64,000 nucleotides of DNA from Sediminicola sp037203765 (lineage in GTDB: Bacteria; Bacteroidota; Bacteroidia; Flavobacteriales; Flavobacteriaceae): contig NZ_JBBCAS010000010.1 of NCBI RefSeq assembly GCF_037203765.1, positions 6,708 to 70,707 of the forward strand, in the 5' to 3' direction. Positions within the stretch are counted from its first letter, which is position 1. Each line of letters begins with the position of its first letter. The notes beneath the pieces were generated by a model that was not told the DNA's origin, made no database searches, and saw nothing but the letters and a program-made list of their open reading frames with translations. Made by a program: the position numbers and the translations under genes. Below are positions 50,483 through 58,633 of the stretch, piece after piece.

Positions 50483-50510
50483 TTGAAAAGTTAAGTTTGT
50501 GGTATTTTTG
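50483..50510 (+). promoter_or_regulatory. Promoter of the yjbQ-like gene
   Basis: TTG (50483-50485), 17-bp spacer, TATTTTTG (50503-50510). Leader of about 47 nt. Confidence 0.7.
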
Positions 50511-50560
50511 TAATATCATTGAGCATTGCCATCTTTGTGGCATAGGAAAAATAAAATAGG

Positions 50561-50983
50561 ATGGAGTTTTATCAAACAGAATTGCGCTTGTCTCCCTATA
50601 AGAGGGGTTTTCATTTGATCACGGATGAAATCATCAATGCCATTCCTGAAATAAAAGGAATCAAAATGGGGATGTTGCAGGTGTTCATTAAACATACTTC
50701 GGCAAGCCTCACAATCAATGAAAATGCCGATCCTACGGTACGAATCGATTTTGAAAGCCATATGAATGTCATGGTACCGGAAAATGCACCATATTACAGG
50801 CATGATTACGAAGGTTCCGATGATATGCCTGCTCATATCAAGGCCTCCCTTATGGGGGCTTCGGTACAGATTCCTATTACCAATGGAAGATTGAATATAG
50901 GAATTTGGCAAGGAGTCTATCTTTGTGAACATCGGAACCGTGCTGGGGGTAGGATGTTGGTGGTTTCTGCCTTTGGAAATTGA
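50561..50983 (+). CDS. YjbQ family protein (UPF0047)
   Basis: 140 residues, matching the family in length. The conserved active-site-like blocks are visible: VFIKHTSASLTINENADP (HTSA and NEN), DDMPAHIKASLMG and LGIWQGVYLCEHR-like LNIGIWQGVYLCEHR. YjbQ proteins have weak thiamine phosphate synthase activity and can rescue thiamine auxotrophs in some tests, but the physiological role is not settled. An own promoter precedes it and an EF-hand gene follows 50 bp later. Confidence 0.92.
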   Translation: MEFYQTELRLSPYKRGFHLITDEIINAIPEIKGIKMGMLQVFIKHTSASLTINENADPTVRIDFESHMNVMVPENAPYYRHDYEGSDDMPAHIKASLMGASVQIPITNGRLNIGIWQGVYLCEHRNRAGGRMLVVSAFGN

Positions 50984-51033
50984 CAGGAGCCCTAAATATT
51001 CCTAAATTGAAATAATTATGAAAAGATTGGAAA

Positions 51034-51300
51034 ATGGGAACTAAGGAGGATATCTTAAATAAAATTCAAATTTTAATTACCAATCACTATAAAACCCCGG
51101 AGGAGGCCTTTGCCTTCTTTGACAAGGATGGTGATGGCAAACTGACCAAGGGTGAGATTGTGGAGCTGTTGAAAAAAGCAGAGATCAGTGGTTTTATCCG
51201 TGGCATGGTATCATCAAAATTGGTCGAGGGATACGATAAAAATAGGGATGAATTAATAGATTGGTCTGAGTTTAAACAGGCCATAGCCAAAATAAAGTAA
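51034..51300 (+). CDS. Small EF-hand calcium-binding protein
   Basis: 88 residues, no signal peptide. Two EF-hand loops can be read: DKDGDGKLTKGE (residues about 29-40), a canonical loop with Asp at 1, 3 and 5 and Glu at 12, and DKNRDELIDWSE (about 68-79), also canonical. Flanking segments are helical, so it looks like a calmodulin-type half. It should bind Ca2+ in the cytoplasm; target and role are unknown. Co-directional with the yjbQ-like gene, closed by a strong terminator. Confidence 0.9.
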   Translation: MGTKEDILNKIQILITNHYKTPEEAFAFFDKDGDGKLTKGEIVELLKKAEISGFIRGMVSSKLVEGYDKNRDELIDWSEFKQAIAKIK

Positions 51301-51323
51301 TAGAGATTCGTAAAGGTCAGGAC

Positions 51324-51358
51324 AAAAAAAATCCGATTCAAATGAATCGGATTTTTTA
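51324..51358. terminator. Bidirectional terminator
   Basis: AAAAAATCCGATTC (51326-51339) pairs with GAATCGGATTTTTT (51344-51357) around AAAT. It serves the EF-hand gene on the plus strand and rplT on the minus strand. Confidence 0.9.
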
Positions 51359-51380
51359 TAAGCGAGATATATTGTTAATG

Positions 51381-51725
51381 TTACTTTATTTTATTCACAA
51401 CAGCCTTAAAAGCTTCTGGGTGGTTCATCGCCAAATCGGCCAAAACCTTACGGTTTAGGTCAATGTTGTTGGCTTTGATTCTACCCATAAACTGAGAGTA
51501 AGACATTCCGTGCAATCTAGCACCTGCGTTGATACGGGTGATCCATAGGGAACGGAAAGTTCTTTTCTTGTTTCTACGGTCTCTGTAAGCATATAACATT
51601 GCTTTTTCAACCGCATTTTTGGCTACTGTCCAAACGTTTTTACGTCTTCCAAAGTAACCTTTGGCTTGCTTCATCACTTTTTTTCTTCTAGCGCGTGAAG
51701 CAACTGAATTTACTGATCTTGGCAT
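51381..51725 (-). CDS. rplT: 50S ribosomal protein L20
   Basis: 114 residues. PRSVNSVASRARRKKVMKQAKGYFGRRKN in its parts, the RNA-binding basic start and the WITRINAGARLHGMSYSQF middle are standard L20. It binds 23S rRNA and is needed early in 50S assembly; in E. coli it also represses its own operon. Last gene of thrS-infC-rpmI-rplT, 95 bp after rpmI. Confidence 0.98.
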   Translation of the reverse strand: MPRSVNSVASRARRKKVMKQAKGYFGRRKNVWTVAKNAVEKAMLYAYRDRRNKKRTFRSLWITRINAGARLHGMSYSQFMGRIKANNIDLNRKVLADLAMNHPEAFKAVVNKIK

Positions 51726-51820
51726 AATTTTGAATTTTTTTGTAGTAGGCGTTCTGAATAAATTTCAAAATCTTTTAATGGCCTAACTCCAGGGTTAATA
51801 ATAATTACCGAAAGAATCGA

Positions 51821-52018
51821 TTACTTTAAACGTAATTGTTCTTTAATGCTGTTAACATCCGCCTCGTGAACTAAAGTAGAGTGGGTTAACGCAAGCTTGC
51901 GCTTTTTAGACTTCTTCGTTAGAATGTGGCTCTTAAAAGCGTGCTTTCTTTTGATTTTACCTGTACCGGTAAGCTTAAAACGCTTTTTGGTACTGGATTT
52001 TGTTTTCATCTTAGGCAT
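51821..52018 (-). CDS. rpmI: 50S ribosomal protein L35
   Basis: 65 residues, the normal size. PKMKTKSSTKKRFKLTGTGK at the start and KRKHAFKSHIL, LTKKSKKRKL are typical, with strong basic character. It lies between infC and rplT in the conserved order. Confidence 0.98.
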   Translation of the reverse strand: MPKMKTKSSTKKRFKLTGTGKIKRKHAFKSHILTKKSKKRKLALTHSTLVHEADVNSIKEQLRLK

Positions 52019-52135
52019 CTTGTTCCTATTTATGGTTTATCTCGCTTATTATCTTTACTGTTGTTCTCTATACATGAGTTCCAACAGGTATTTTATTATG
52101 CTATGGTAATTGAAAATAAAGAAATAAAATTCTTG

Positions 52136-52690
52136 TTATTTCTTTGTTTTTGGAGCAATGAACATGGTCATACGCTTTCCTTCCAACCTGGGCATCTGTT
52201 CTACTTTTCCAAGCTCTTCCAATTCGGAGGCCAGTTTCAGTAATAAGATCTCACCTTGATCTTTATATACAATGGATCTACCTTTAAAGAAGACATAAGC
52301 TTTTAGCTTAGCGCCATCCTTTAAGAATTTTTCGGCATGCTTCTTTTTGAACTCATAATCATGATCATCGGTCTGTGGACCAAATCTGATTTCCTTTACC
52401 ACTACCTTGGTGGCTTTGGCCTTCATGACCTTTTCCCTTTTCTTCTGTTCGTAAAGAAACTTCTTGTAATCCGTAATTTTACATACGGGTGGATCTGCTT
52501 TTGGAGAAATCTCCACTAAATCCAATTCTAATTCTTCAGATTTTGCTAGTGCGTCCTTTAAAGAGTAAACGCCCACTTCAACATTGTCACCAACCAAACG
52601 TACATTCTGGGCAGTAATAGACCTATTGATGTTGTGCGGATTCTTATTTTCTCTTCTAGGCTGTGGCCTAAATCTTTTTCGTATTGCTAT
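52136..52690 (-). CDS. infC: Translation initiation factor IF-3, AUA start
   Basis: 184 residues if read from ATA at 52690. No ATG, GTG or TTG is available at the true N-terminus: upstream in frame lie only GCC, TTA, TTA, AAT and then the stop TAA (52703-52705). Reading from ATA gives (M)AIRKRFRPQPRRENKNPHNIN, the standard N-terminus of Bacteroidota IF-3. A later TTG (52597) would cut off the first 31 residues. Conserved blocks: EVGVYSLKDALAKSEELELDLVEISP, KVVVKEIRFGPQTDDHDYEFK (in pieces). A rare start fits known IF-3 autoregulation, since IF-3 rejects non-canonical starts; E. coli uses AUU. It lies 31 bp after thrS. Confidence 0.93.
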   Translation of the reverse strand: MAIRKRFRPQPRRENKNPHNINRSITAQNVRLVGDNVEVGVYSLKDALAKSEELELDLVEISPKADPPVCKITDYKKFLYEQKKREKVMKAKATKVVVKEIRFGPQTDDHDYEFKKKHAEKFLKDGAKLKAYVFFKGRSIVYKDQGEILLLKLASELEELGKVEQMPRLEGKRMTMFIAPKTKK

Positions 52691-52721
52691 GGCTAATAAA
52701 TTTTAGTTAAACATTAATTTT

Positions 52722-54662
52722 TTAAAACGACTTTAAGGTACTATTTATTTCATTAGTAACCAAGTTGGCGAAGTCTGTTAAGGAAATAGAGCCTAAATCT
52801 TCGCCTCCATGCCTTCTAACAGAAATCGTATTTTCCTGTTCCTCATTATCTCCTACGATCAGCATAAACGGTATCTTGTTCATTTCTGCCTCCCGTATTT
52901 TCTTGCCAACAGTCTCGCTTCTCTTGTCTACAAGGGCGCGAATTTCGTGATTTTCTAGGGAATTTAAAACTTTTTGGGCATATTTTTCATGCTTCTCACT
53001 AATGGGCAGTACAATAGCTTGTTCCGGGATCAGCCATAATGGGAAATTTCCTCCGGTGTGTTCCAATAATAAGGCTATGAATCTTTCCATACTTCCAAAT
53101 GGGGCACGGTGGATCATGACAGGTCGGTGCAGCTCATTGTCACTTCCTTTATAGGTAAGGTCAAATCGCTCTGGTAGGTTGTAATCTACCTGAATGGTTC
53201 CCAACTGCCAGTTTCTTCCAAGGGCATCTTTGACCATAAAATCGAGCTTGGGACCGTAGAATGCGGCTTCTCCGCTTTCAATCACAAAATCAAGACCTTT
53301 GTCTTTGGCGGCGTCAATGATGGCATTTTCCGCTTTTTCCCAATTTTCAACGGAGCCAATGTACTTTTCCGGGGTGTTGAGATCCCTTACAGATACCTGG
53401 GCGGTGAAATTGCCGAAGCCCAAGGAGCCCAATACATAAAGGGTAAGGTCAATCACGTTTTTAAATTCTTCCGCCAATTGGTCCGGGGTACAGAAAATAT
53501 GGGCGTCATCTTGGGTGAAACCACGAACCCTGGTTAGGCCGTGTAATTCACCACTTTGTTCATACCTATATACTGTACCAAATTCAGCATACCTTTTGGG
53601 AAGTTCACGGTAACTGAAAGGTTTGGTGTTGTAAATTTCACAGTGGTGAGGACAGTTCATGGGTTTCAATAAAAACTCCTCATCCGCCTTTGGTGTTTTT
53701 ATGGGCTGAAAGCTGTCTTCTCCATATTTGGCGTAATGTCCAGAGGTCACGTAAAGTTCTTTTTGTCCTATATGTGGGGTCACCACCATTTCGTATCCTG
53801 CCTTCTTTTGTGCTTTCTTCAGGAAGTTCTCCAAGCGCTCCCTAAGGGCAGCACCTTTTGGCAGCCATAAAGGAAGGCCTTGGCCAACTTTTGCGGAAAA
53901 GGTAAATAACTCCAGTTCCTTGCCCAATTTTCTGTGATCGCGTTGCTTGGCCTGCTCCAATAGCTCCAGGTATTCGGTTAGTTCCTTTTGTTTTGGAAAG
54001 GAGATACCGTATACGCGGGTCAATTGCTTGTTGTTCTCGTTTCCTCTCCAATAGGCACCGGCAACACTCAATATCTTAATGGCTTTGATGATCCCTGTAT
54101 TTGGGATGTGTCCCCCTCGGCATAGATCCGTGAAGGTATCGTGGTCGCAAAAAGTGATGGTGCCGTCCTCAAGGTTTTCTATAAGCTCCACCTTATATTC
54201 ATTCCCTTGTTTCTTGTATGAAGCCAGGGCTTCTTCCTTGGTTACCGAGCGCATTTTGTAATCGTGCTTGCCACGGGCTATTTCAAGGGCCTTTTTTTCT
54301 ATTTCCGGAAAGTCCTTTTCGGAGATACTGCGGTCCCCAAAATCTACGTCGTAATAAAATCCGTTATCAATGGCCGGACCTATGGTCAATTTAATGCCAG
54401 GGTACAATTCTTCCAAGGCTTGTGCAACAACGTGAGAGGTAGAATGCCAAAAAGCTTTCTTTCCTTCCTTGTCGTTCCATGTGTATAAAGTAAGGGTGCC
54501 GTCCTCGTTCAAGGGGGTCACTGTTTCTACGATGGTATCATTGTATTTTGCGGAGATGACATTTCTCGCCAATCCCTCGCTGATTCCTTTGGCCACATCC
54601 ATGGGGGAACTCCCCGTTGCATGTTCTTTTATTGTTCCGTCTGGTAGTGTAATCTTGATCAT
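52722..54662 (-). CDS. thrS: Threonyl-tRNA synthetase
   Basis: 646 residues from ATG 54662 (MIKITLPDGTIKEH). Earlier in-frame codons up to 54719 look non-coding and cover the -7 element. Domains in order: TGS (1-60), SAD editing domain with HSTSHVVAQAL (HxxxH), class II catalytic core with motif 2 FGTVYRYEQSGE...RGFTQDDAHIF and zinc-ligand CPHH, motif 3 in MIHRAPFGSMERF, and the anticodon domain from about 540. It charges tRNA-Thr and clears Ser-tRNA-Thr. First gene of the IF-3/L35/L20 operon. Confidence 0.97.
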   Translation of the reverse strand: MIKITLPDGTIKEHATGSSPMDVAKGISEGLARNVISAKYNDTIVETVTPLNEDGTLTLYTWNDKEGKKAFWHSTSHVVAQALEELYPGIKLTIGPAIDNGFYYDVDFGDRSISEKDFPEIEKKALEIARGKHDYKMRSVTKEEALASYKKQGNEYKVELIENLEDGTITFCDHDTFTDLCRGGHIPNTGIIKAIKILSVAGAYWRGNENNKQLTRVYGISFPKQKELTEYLELLEQAKQRDHRKLGKELELFTFSAKVGQGLPLWLPKGAALRERLENFLKKAQKKAGYEMVVTPHIGQKELYVTSGHYAKYGEDSFQPIKTPKADEEFLLKPMNCPHHCEIYNTKPFSYRELPKRYAEFGTVYRYEQSGELHGLTRVRGFTQDDAHIFCTPDQLAEEFKNVIDLTLYVLGSLGFGNFTAQVSVRDLNTPEKYIGSVENWEKAENAIIDAAKDKGLDFVIESGEAAFYGPKLDFMVKDALGRNWQLGTIQVDYNLPERFDLTYKGSDNELHRPVMIHRAPFGSMERFIALLLEHTGGNFPLWLIPEQAIVLPISEKHEKYAQKVLNSLENHEIRALVDKRSETVGKKIREAEMNKIPFMLIVGDNEEQENTISVRRHGGEDLGSISLTDFANLVTNEINSTLKSF

Positions 54663-54683
54663 CCCGAAAATAGTTATAAGCGA

Positions 54684-54691
54684 CAAAGATA
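54684..54691 (-). promoter_or_regulatory. -7 element of the thrS operon
   Basis: TATCTTTG on the minus strand matches TAnnTTTG and would give a leader of about 18 nt before ATG 54662. No TTG at the usual -33 distance. Confidence 0.55.
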
Positions 54692-54864
54692 GGGTCATCA
54701 AAAATACTTTCCATAACATTTTAAAGACTTTTTAATGAGGATTTGTGAATTCTAAATGCAATACATGGGAGTGTGTTTGGTAAAACTTGATTTGGTATTA
54801 AGAATCGGTAAACAAGTGAGTAGGTTGTGCTATAAAATATTTTAATGTAAAAAATTATTTTTAA

Positions 54865-55021
54865 AACGTTAAATCAACGTTAACAATTAATTTTCCTGGG
54901 TTTTCAGAATGTCAATAAGATAATTTTTGACCTTAATTATTGATATACTGTAAATTAAATGTGTTAAAAATTGTTAGTATGTAAATATTAATTATATATT
55001 TGAGCAAGCGTATTAAATACG
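54865..55021 (+). promoter_or_regulatory. Promoter and candidate operators of the polyol operon
   Basis: TTG (54971-54973), a 21-bp spacer and TATATTTG (54995-55002) form a good promoter. CGTATT-A-AATACG (55009-55021) is a perfect 13-bp palindrome lying just after the expected start of transcription, a classical repressor position. Farther up, ACGTT-AAATC-AACGT (54866-54880) is another inverted repeat, within the direct repeat AACGTTAA (54865-54872, 54876-54883). The rest of this 396-bp gap holds no gene. Confidence 0.6.
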
Positions 55022-55058
55022 TTTAATAAATAATATTAATAAAAATACTTCCTGAGAC

Positions 55059-55955
55059 ATGAAGAATATCAAAGAATTACCAGCAAACGAGGCTACTGCT
55101 ATTGTCTGCCGTCTAGGAGGAAATAACAGTATCGTGCAGTGTCGTATACTTACATTTTGTATTTTATTTTTGATGACTGTGATCCCTTGCATTGCACAAG
55201 AAGTAGAATTGGGGCAGAAGGAGCAGGATAGTTACCGGGCATTTGGTGCTGGTGCACATTTAAAGAACATGCATTTATGGCATGGTTTCGTTGTTCACCC
55301 AGGTGCTATTATAGCGACTAATTTGGAATTTAACTCACGAAACAGGAAGTTTACTTTTGGTGTATGGGGTGGAGCAAGCTTTACAAGTATCGATGTGATC
55401 AATAAAGAAACGGGGGAGAATGTAAGTGCCCATTATAAGGAATTCTCAATATATACAGTGTATCGTTTTTCGGATAATTTTTTTGTTGAAGCTGTTACGC
55501 ATAACAATTATACCGGTGTGGAGGAAAGAGGTGATGTATTGCATTACTGGAGTTATGATAAGACACAGGGATATAATTTTGTGGATATTAACTTTGGGTA
55601 TAACATTACACCTAAAACCTTGTTGTATTTGGCTACAATTGTGGGAGGAGGTTCTGGGGATTATGAAGTCCAGGAAGATGGGTCCCTTAAGGATTCTTGG
55701 ACACACTATTTTGAAATAAAAAGTATGGTCTGGGAGAAAGAAGATTCTAGCTTTTCTCTTTTTGCCGGCGGTGCCTGGTCCTTTATAACAGATAAAACAT
55801 TTTATACAGAAGGTATGGGGAATGTAATAAATATAGGTGCGACCTATAGTAAAAAAATTAAGTTCGGAAACTATACTGCGCCTGTAGAGCTTACTGCAAT
55901 GTGGAATCCTGAAAAAGAGAAAACCGTTCTTCAGTTAGATTTTACGATTTTATAG
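55059..55955 (+). CDS. Predicted outer-membrane beta-barrel protein of the polyol operon
   Basis: 298 residues. A long N-terminal region (30 residues) precedes a hydrophobic stretch ILTFCILFLMTVIPCIAQE, best read as the signal peptide. The mature part alternates aromatic and polar residues in strands (FGVWGGASFTSIDV, EFSIYTVYRFSDNFFVEAV, GYNFVDINFGYNIT, LFAGGAWSFIT) and ends VLQLDFTIL, all in keeping with a barrel. I do not recognise the family. As the first gene of an ABC-transporter operon for a sugar or sugar alcohol, it may be the pore that brings the substrate across the outer membrane. ATG 55059 gives the longest frame; the signal segment would allow a later start. Confidence 0.65.
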   Translation: MKNIKELPANEATAIVCRLGGNNSIVQCRILTFCILFLMTVIPCIAQEVELGQKEQDSYRAFGAGAHLKNMHLWHGFVVHPGAIIATNLEFNSRNRKFTFGVWGGASFTSIDVINKETGENVSAHYKEFSIYTVYRFSDNFFVEAVTHNNYTGVEERGDVLHYWSYDKTQGYNFVDINFGYNITPKTLLYLATIVGGGSGDYEVQEDGSLKDSWTHYFEIKSMVWEKEDSSFSLFAGGAWSFITDKTFYTEGMGNVINIGATYSKKIKFGNYTAPVELTAMWNPEKEKTVLQLDFTIL

Positions 55956-56012
55956 AAAAACTTGTTCAGTGCAAAATCAGTTGAAATATAACATAAACTA
56001 ACGCTATTAATT

Positions 56013-57071
56013 ATGAAAGCATTAATCCAGAATGTATTAAAATTTGCCAAACCCATCGTGGGGCTAGCATTAATTTTCAATCTGTCTAGTTGTATTGATC
56101 AAAAAAAATCTACCGGTGAATCCGGTAATTCTGAAGATGACACAAGTGAAGTTTTTGAAAGTAAAATCGATTTAACCGGAAAAAAGATAGGGTATTGTAC
56201 TCCGTCCCTTAATGCGCCATATTACCAAGCGCTCTTTCAAAGCATAAAATCCACCACAGAAAAAAACGGCATGATATTCTTGTCGGCCGACGGGCAGGAC
56301 GATATTAACAAGCAGGTTGCTGCGGTTGAAGATCTAATTACCAAGGGTGTAGATGTCTTATTGCTGAACCCTAAAGATCCAGATGCATTGGTTGGGGCCA
56401 CTAAATTGGCCAAAGCGGCGGGGATACCGGTATTTATCATAGACAGTTCTATAAATCCCGAAGCAGATTATGTGACCACTGTTCAATCCAACAACCTGGC
56501 CAATGGTGAGTTGGCAGGTGAGTGGCTTGCTAAAAAATTTGGGAGCAAAAAAATGAATATAGCCTTATTGAGTGGTAATGCCGGAAACCCTGTGGGCAGG
56601 ACACGTAAACAAGGGTTGTTGCAAGGTATTGCAGAAGAACAATTGCGAAGTTTGGGCTATATAGACCTAGATGTTAGAACGCAAGCCTATACCGATTGGT
56701 CATATGCAGGAGGCCTGAAAGCAATGGAAGATATATTGGTGGCCCACCCAGATATCAATGTTGTGATTACCGAATCAGATGTTTGTGTATTAGGGGCCAT
56801 TAAGGCCATTGCTCAAGCGGGAAAAACAGATGACATATTAATAGTAGCAGGAGCTGATGGTCAAAAAGAGGCCATTAAATATATTATGGATACAGATTTT
56901 TATGGTTGTACTGCCATGAACAGTCCCGTGCAAATAGGTAGAAATGCCGTTGAATATGCTGTACAGTATATGAATGGTAAAACAGATTTTCCTAAGACTT
57001 CATATACTCCACCACTCTTGATTACCAAGGAAAACGCTTCTAAATACTATAATCCAAAGGCATTGTTTTAA
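56013..57071 (+). CDS. Sugar/polyol ABC transporter substrate-binding lipoprotein (RbsB-like)
   Basis: 352 residues with a lipoprotein signal (IVGLALIFNLSSC) and a Ser/Glu-rich linker. The periplasmic-binding fold of the RbsB/LacI type starts near KKIGYCTPSLNAPYYQALFQSI, with DGQDDINKQVAAVEDLITKGVDVLLLNP and a GNAGNPVGRTRKQGL phosphate/sugar-facing loop. It should capture a sugar or sugar alcohol in the periplasm and hand it to the permease at 58634. Lies 57 bp after the barrel gene and 19 bp before the ATPase gene. Confidence 0.92.
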   Translation: MKALIQNVLKFAKPIVGLALIFNLSSCIDQKKSTGESGNSEDDTSEVFESKIDLTGKKIGYCTPSLNAPYYQALFQSIKSTTEKNGMIFLSADGQDDINKQVAAVEDLITKGVDVLLLNPKDPDALVGATKLAKAAGIPVFIIDSSINPEADYVTTVQSNNLANGELAGEWLAKKFGSKKMNIALLSGNAGNPVGRTRKQGLLQGIAEEQLRSLGYIDLDVRTQAYTDWSYAGGLKAMEDILVAHPDINVVITESDVCVLGAIKAIAQAGKTDDILIVAGADGQKEAIKYIMDTDFYGCTAMNSPVQIGRNAVEYAVQYMNGKTDFPKTSYTPPLLITKENASKYYNPKALF

Positions 57072-57090
57072 TTGCTTTAAATTAATTGAT

Positions 57091-58620
57091 ATGCAAAATT
57101 CAAAACAAGAGTACCGATTGGAGATGACTGGAATATCAAAAAGTTTTGGTGTTGTTTCGGTCTTGGATAATGTAAATTTAAAGGTAAAACCTGGTGAAAT
57201 CCATGCCTTGCTTGGTGAAAACGGCGCAGGAAAATCTACCTTGATAAAGATTCTTAGTGGGGTTCATCAAAAAGACGGGGGTAAAATAACTTTGGACGGT
57301 GTAGAGATAGATCCAAAAAATACTCACGAAGGGCAAGAATTGGGAATCAATGTGGTATATCAAGAGTTATCCTTGGTTAAAGATTTGTCCGTTGCCGAGA
57401 ATATTTATCTGCATAAGCTAGGGGCCAACAAATTTTGGATGAACTGGAAAAAGCTTACTGAGGATGCGCAGGAGTTAATTGATTCTTTGGGCTTCAAAAT
57501 CGACGCATCAGCCAAAGTCAGAAGCTTGAGTATTGTTCAAAAGCAAGTGGTTGAAATTGCAAAGGCTATATCAGAAGACACCAAGGTTTTGGTATTGGAT
57601 GAGCCAACTACTGTTTTTGATCCAACCGATACACAGAAATTATTTGACAATCTCTTCAGGTTAAAGGAACAGGGTATTTCCATTATTTACATCTCACACC
57701 ATTTGGATGAAATTTTCAAAATAGCAGATTCCGTCACCGTGCTCAGGGATGGTGTTGATACGGGAAGTATGTCCATTGAGGAAACGGATGCCGATGGCGT
57801 TATCCGATTAATGATTGGGAGGGAGTTGAAAGATCTATATCCTGCTCGAAGTAATAAAATTGGCGAAGCGCCCATTTTTGAAGTTAAAGATTTATCGGCA
57901 AGGGATGCCTTGGTCAATAATGTGTCCTTTGCTGTGCGGCCCGGAGAAGTGTTGGGTATTGCGGGCTTGGGAGGTAGCGGAAGAACAGAAATGGCCAAAC
58001 TTATTTTCGGTGCCGATAAAAAGAAGTCTGGGACTTTATTTATTAACGGGAAGGAAATTAAGACCAATACTCCGGTATGTGCCGTGGCACATCAAATAGG
58101 ATTTGTCTCCGAGGACAGAAAGGAAGAAGGGGTGTTTTTGCCACTATCCATTAGGCGAAATATCAGCGTTACAAATTTCAATTCCATTTCCAGCAAATTA
58201 GGTTTTATAAAAATTGACAGTGAGTATAAAAACGTTTTGGATTTAATTGATAAGCTAAATATCAAAACACCCAGTTCTGAGATTGTCGTCAATAATTTGA
58301 GTGGGGGAAATCAACAAAAAGTGGCCTTGGCCAAATGGCTGAGTATCGACAGTAAAGTTATTTTTATTGATGAACCTACCCGAGGTGTCGATGTGGGGGC
58401 CAAAATAGAAATCTACAACCTTATCAATGCAGTTGCCCAAAAAGGTGTTGGGGTAGTGGTTATCTCTTCGGATATGCCCGAAATTATGGGTATTTCGGAT
58501 CGTATACTGGTTATGCACAAGGGTACATTCTACGGGGAATTGTCCAAAGACAAATTTTCCGAGGAAAATATATTGCGCTACTCCATTGGGAAGGAGCTTA
58601 AAGAGAAACAATTAAACTAA
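57091..58620 (+). CDS. Sugar/polyol ABC transporter ATP-binding protein (RbsA/MglA-like)
   Basis: 509 residues with two ABC domains. First: Walker A GENGAGKSTL, Walker B VLVLDEPTT. Second: degenerate P-loop GLGGSGRTEMAK, as usual for this family, signature LSGGNQQKVALAKW and Walker B VIFIDEPTRGVDVG. It powers uptake via the permease in the next gene. Family members import ribose, galactose, xylose or autoinducer-2; the flanking dehydrogenases point to a polyol. Confidence 0.94.
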   Translation: MQNSKQEYRLEMTGISKSFGVVSVLDNVNLKVKPGEIHALLGENGAGKSTLIKILSGVHQKDGGKITLDGVEIDPKNTHEGQELGINVVYQELSLVKDLSVAENIYLHKLGANKFWMNWKKLTEDAQELIDSLGFKIDASAKVRSLSIVQKQVVEIAKAISEDTKVLVLDEPTTVFDPTDTQKLFDNLFRLKEQGISIIYISHHLDEIFKIADSVTVLRDGVDTGSMSIEETDADGVIRLMIGRELKDLYPARSNKIGEAPIFEVKDLSARDALVNNVSFAVRPGEVLGIAGLGGSGRTEMAKLIFGADKKKSGTLFINGKEIKTNTPVCAVAHQIGFVSEDRKEEGVFLPLSIRRNISVTNFNSISSKLGFIKIDSEYKNVLDLIDKLNIKTPSSEIVVNNLSGGNQQKVALAKWLSIDSKVIFIDEPTRGVDVGAKIEIYNLINAVAQKGVGVVVISSDMPEIMGISDRILVMHKGTFYGELSKDKFSEENILRYSIGKELKEKQLN

Positions 58621-58633
58621 TAAATTAATAATC

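Noticed and set aside
54663..54719. N-terminal extension of ThrRS by 19 residues
   Set aside because: Covers the -7 element TATCTTTG and lies before the TGS domain start MIKITLPDG; best read as promoter DNA.
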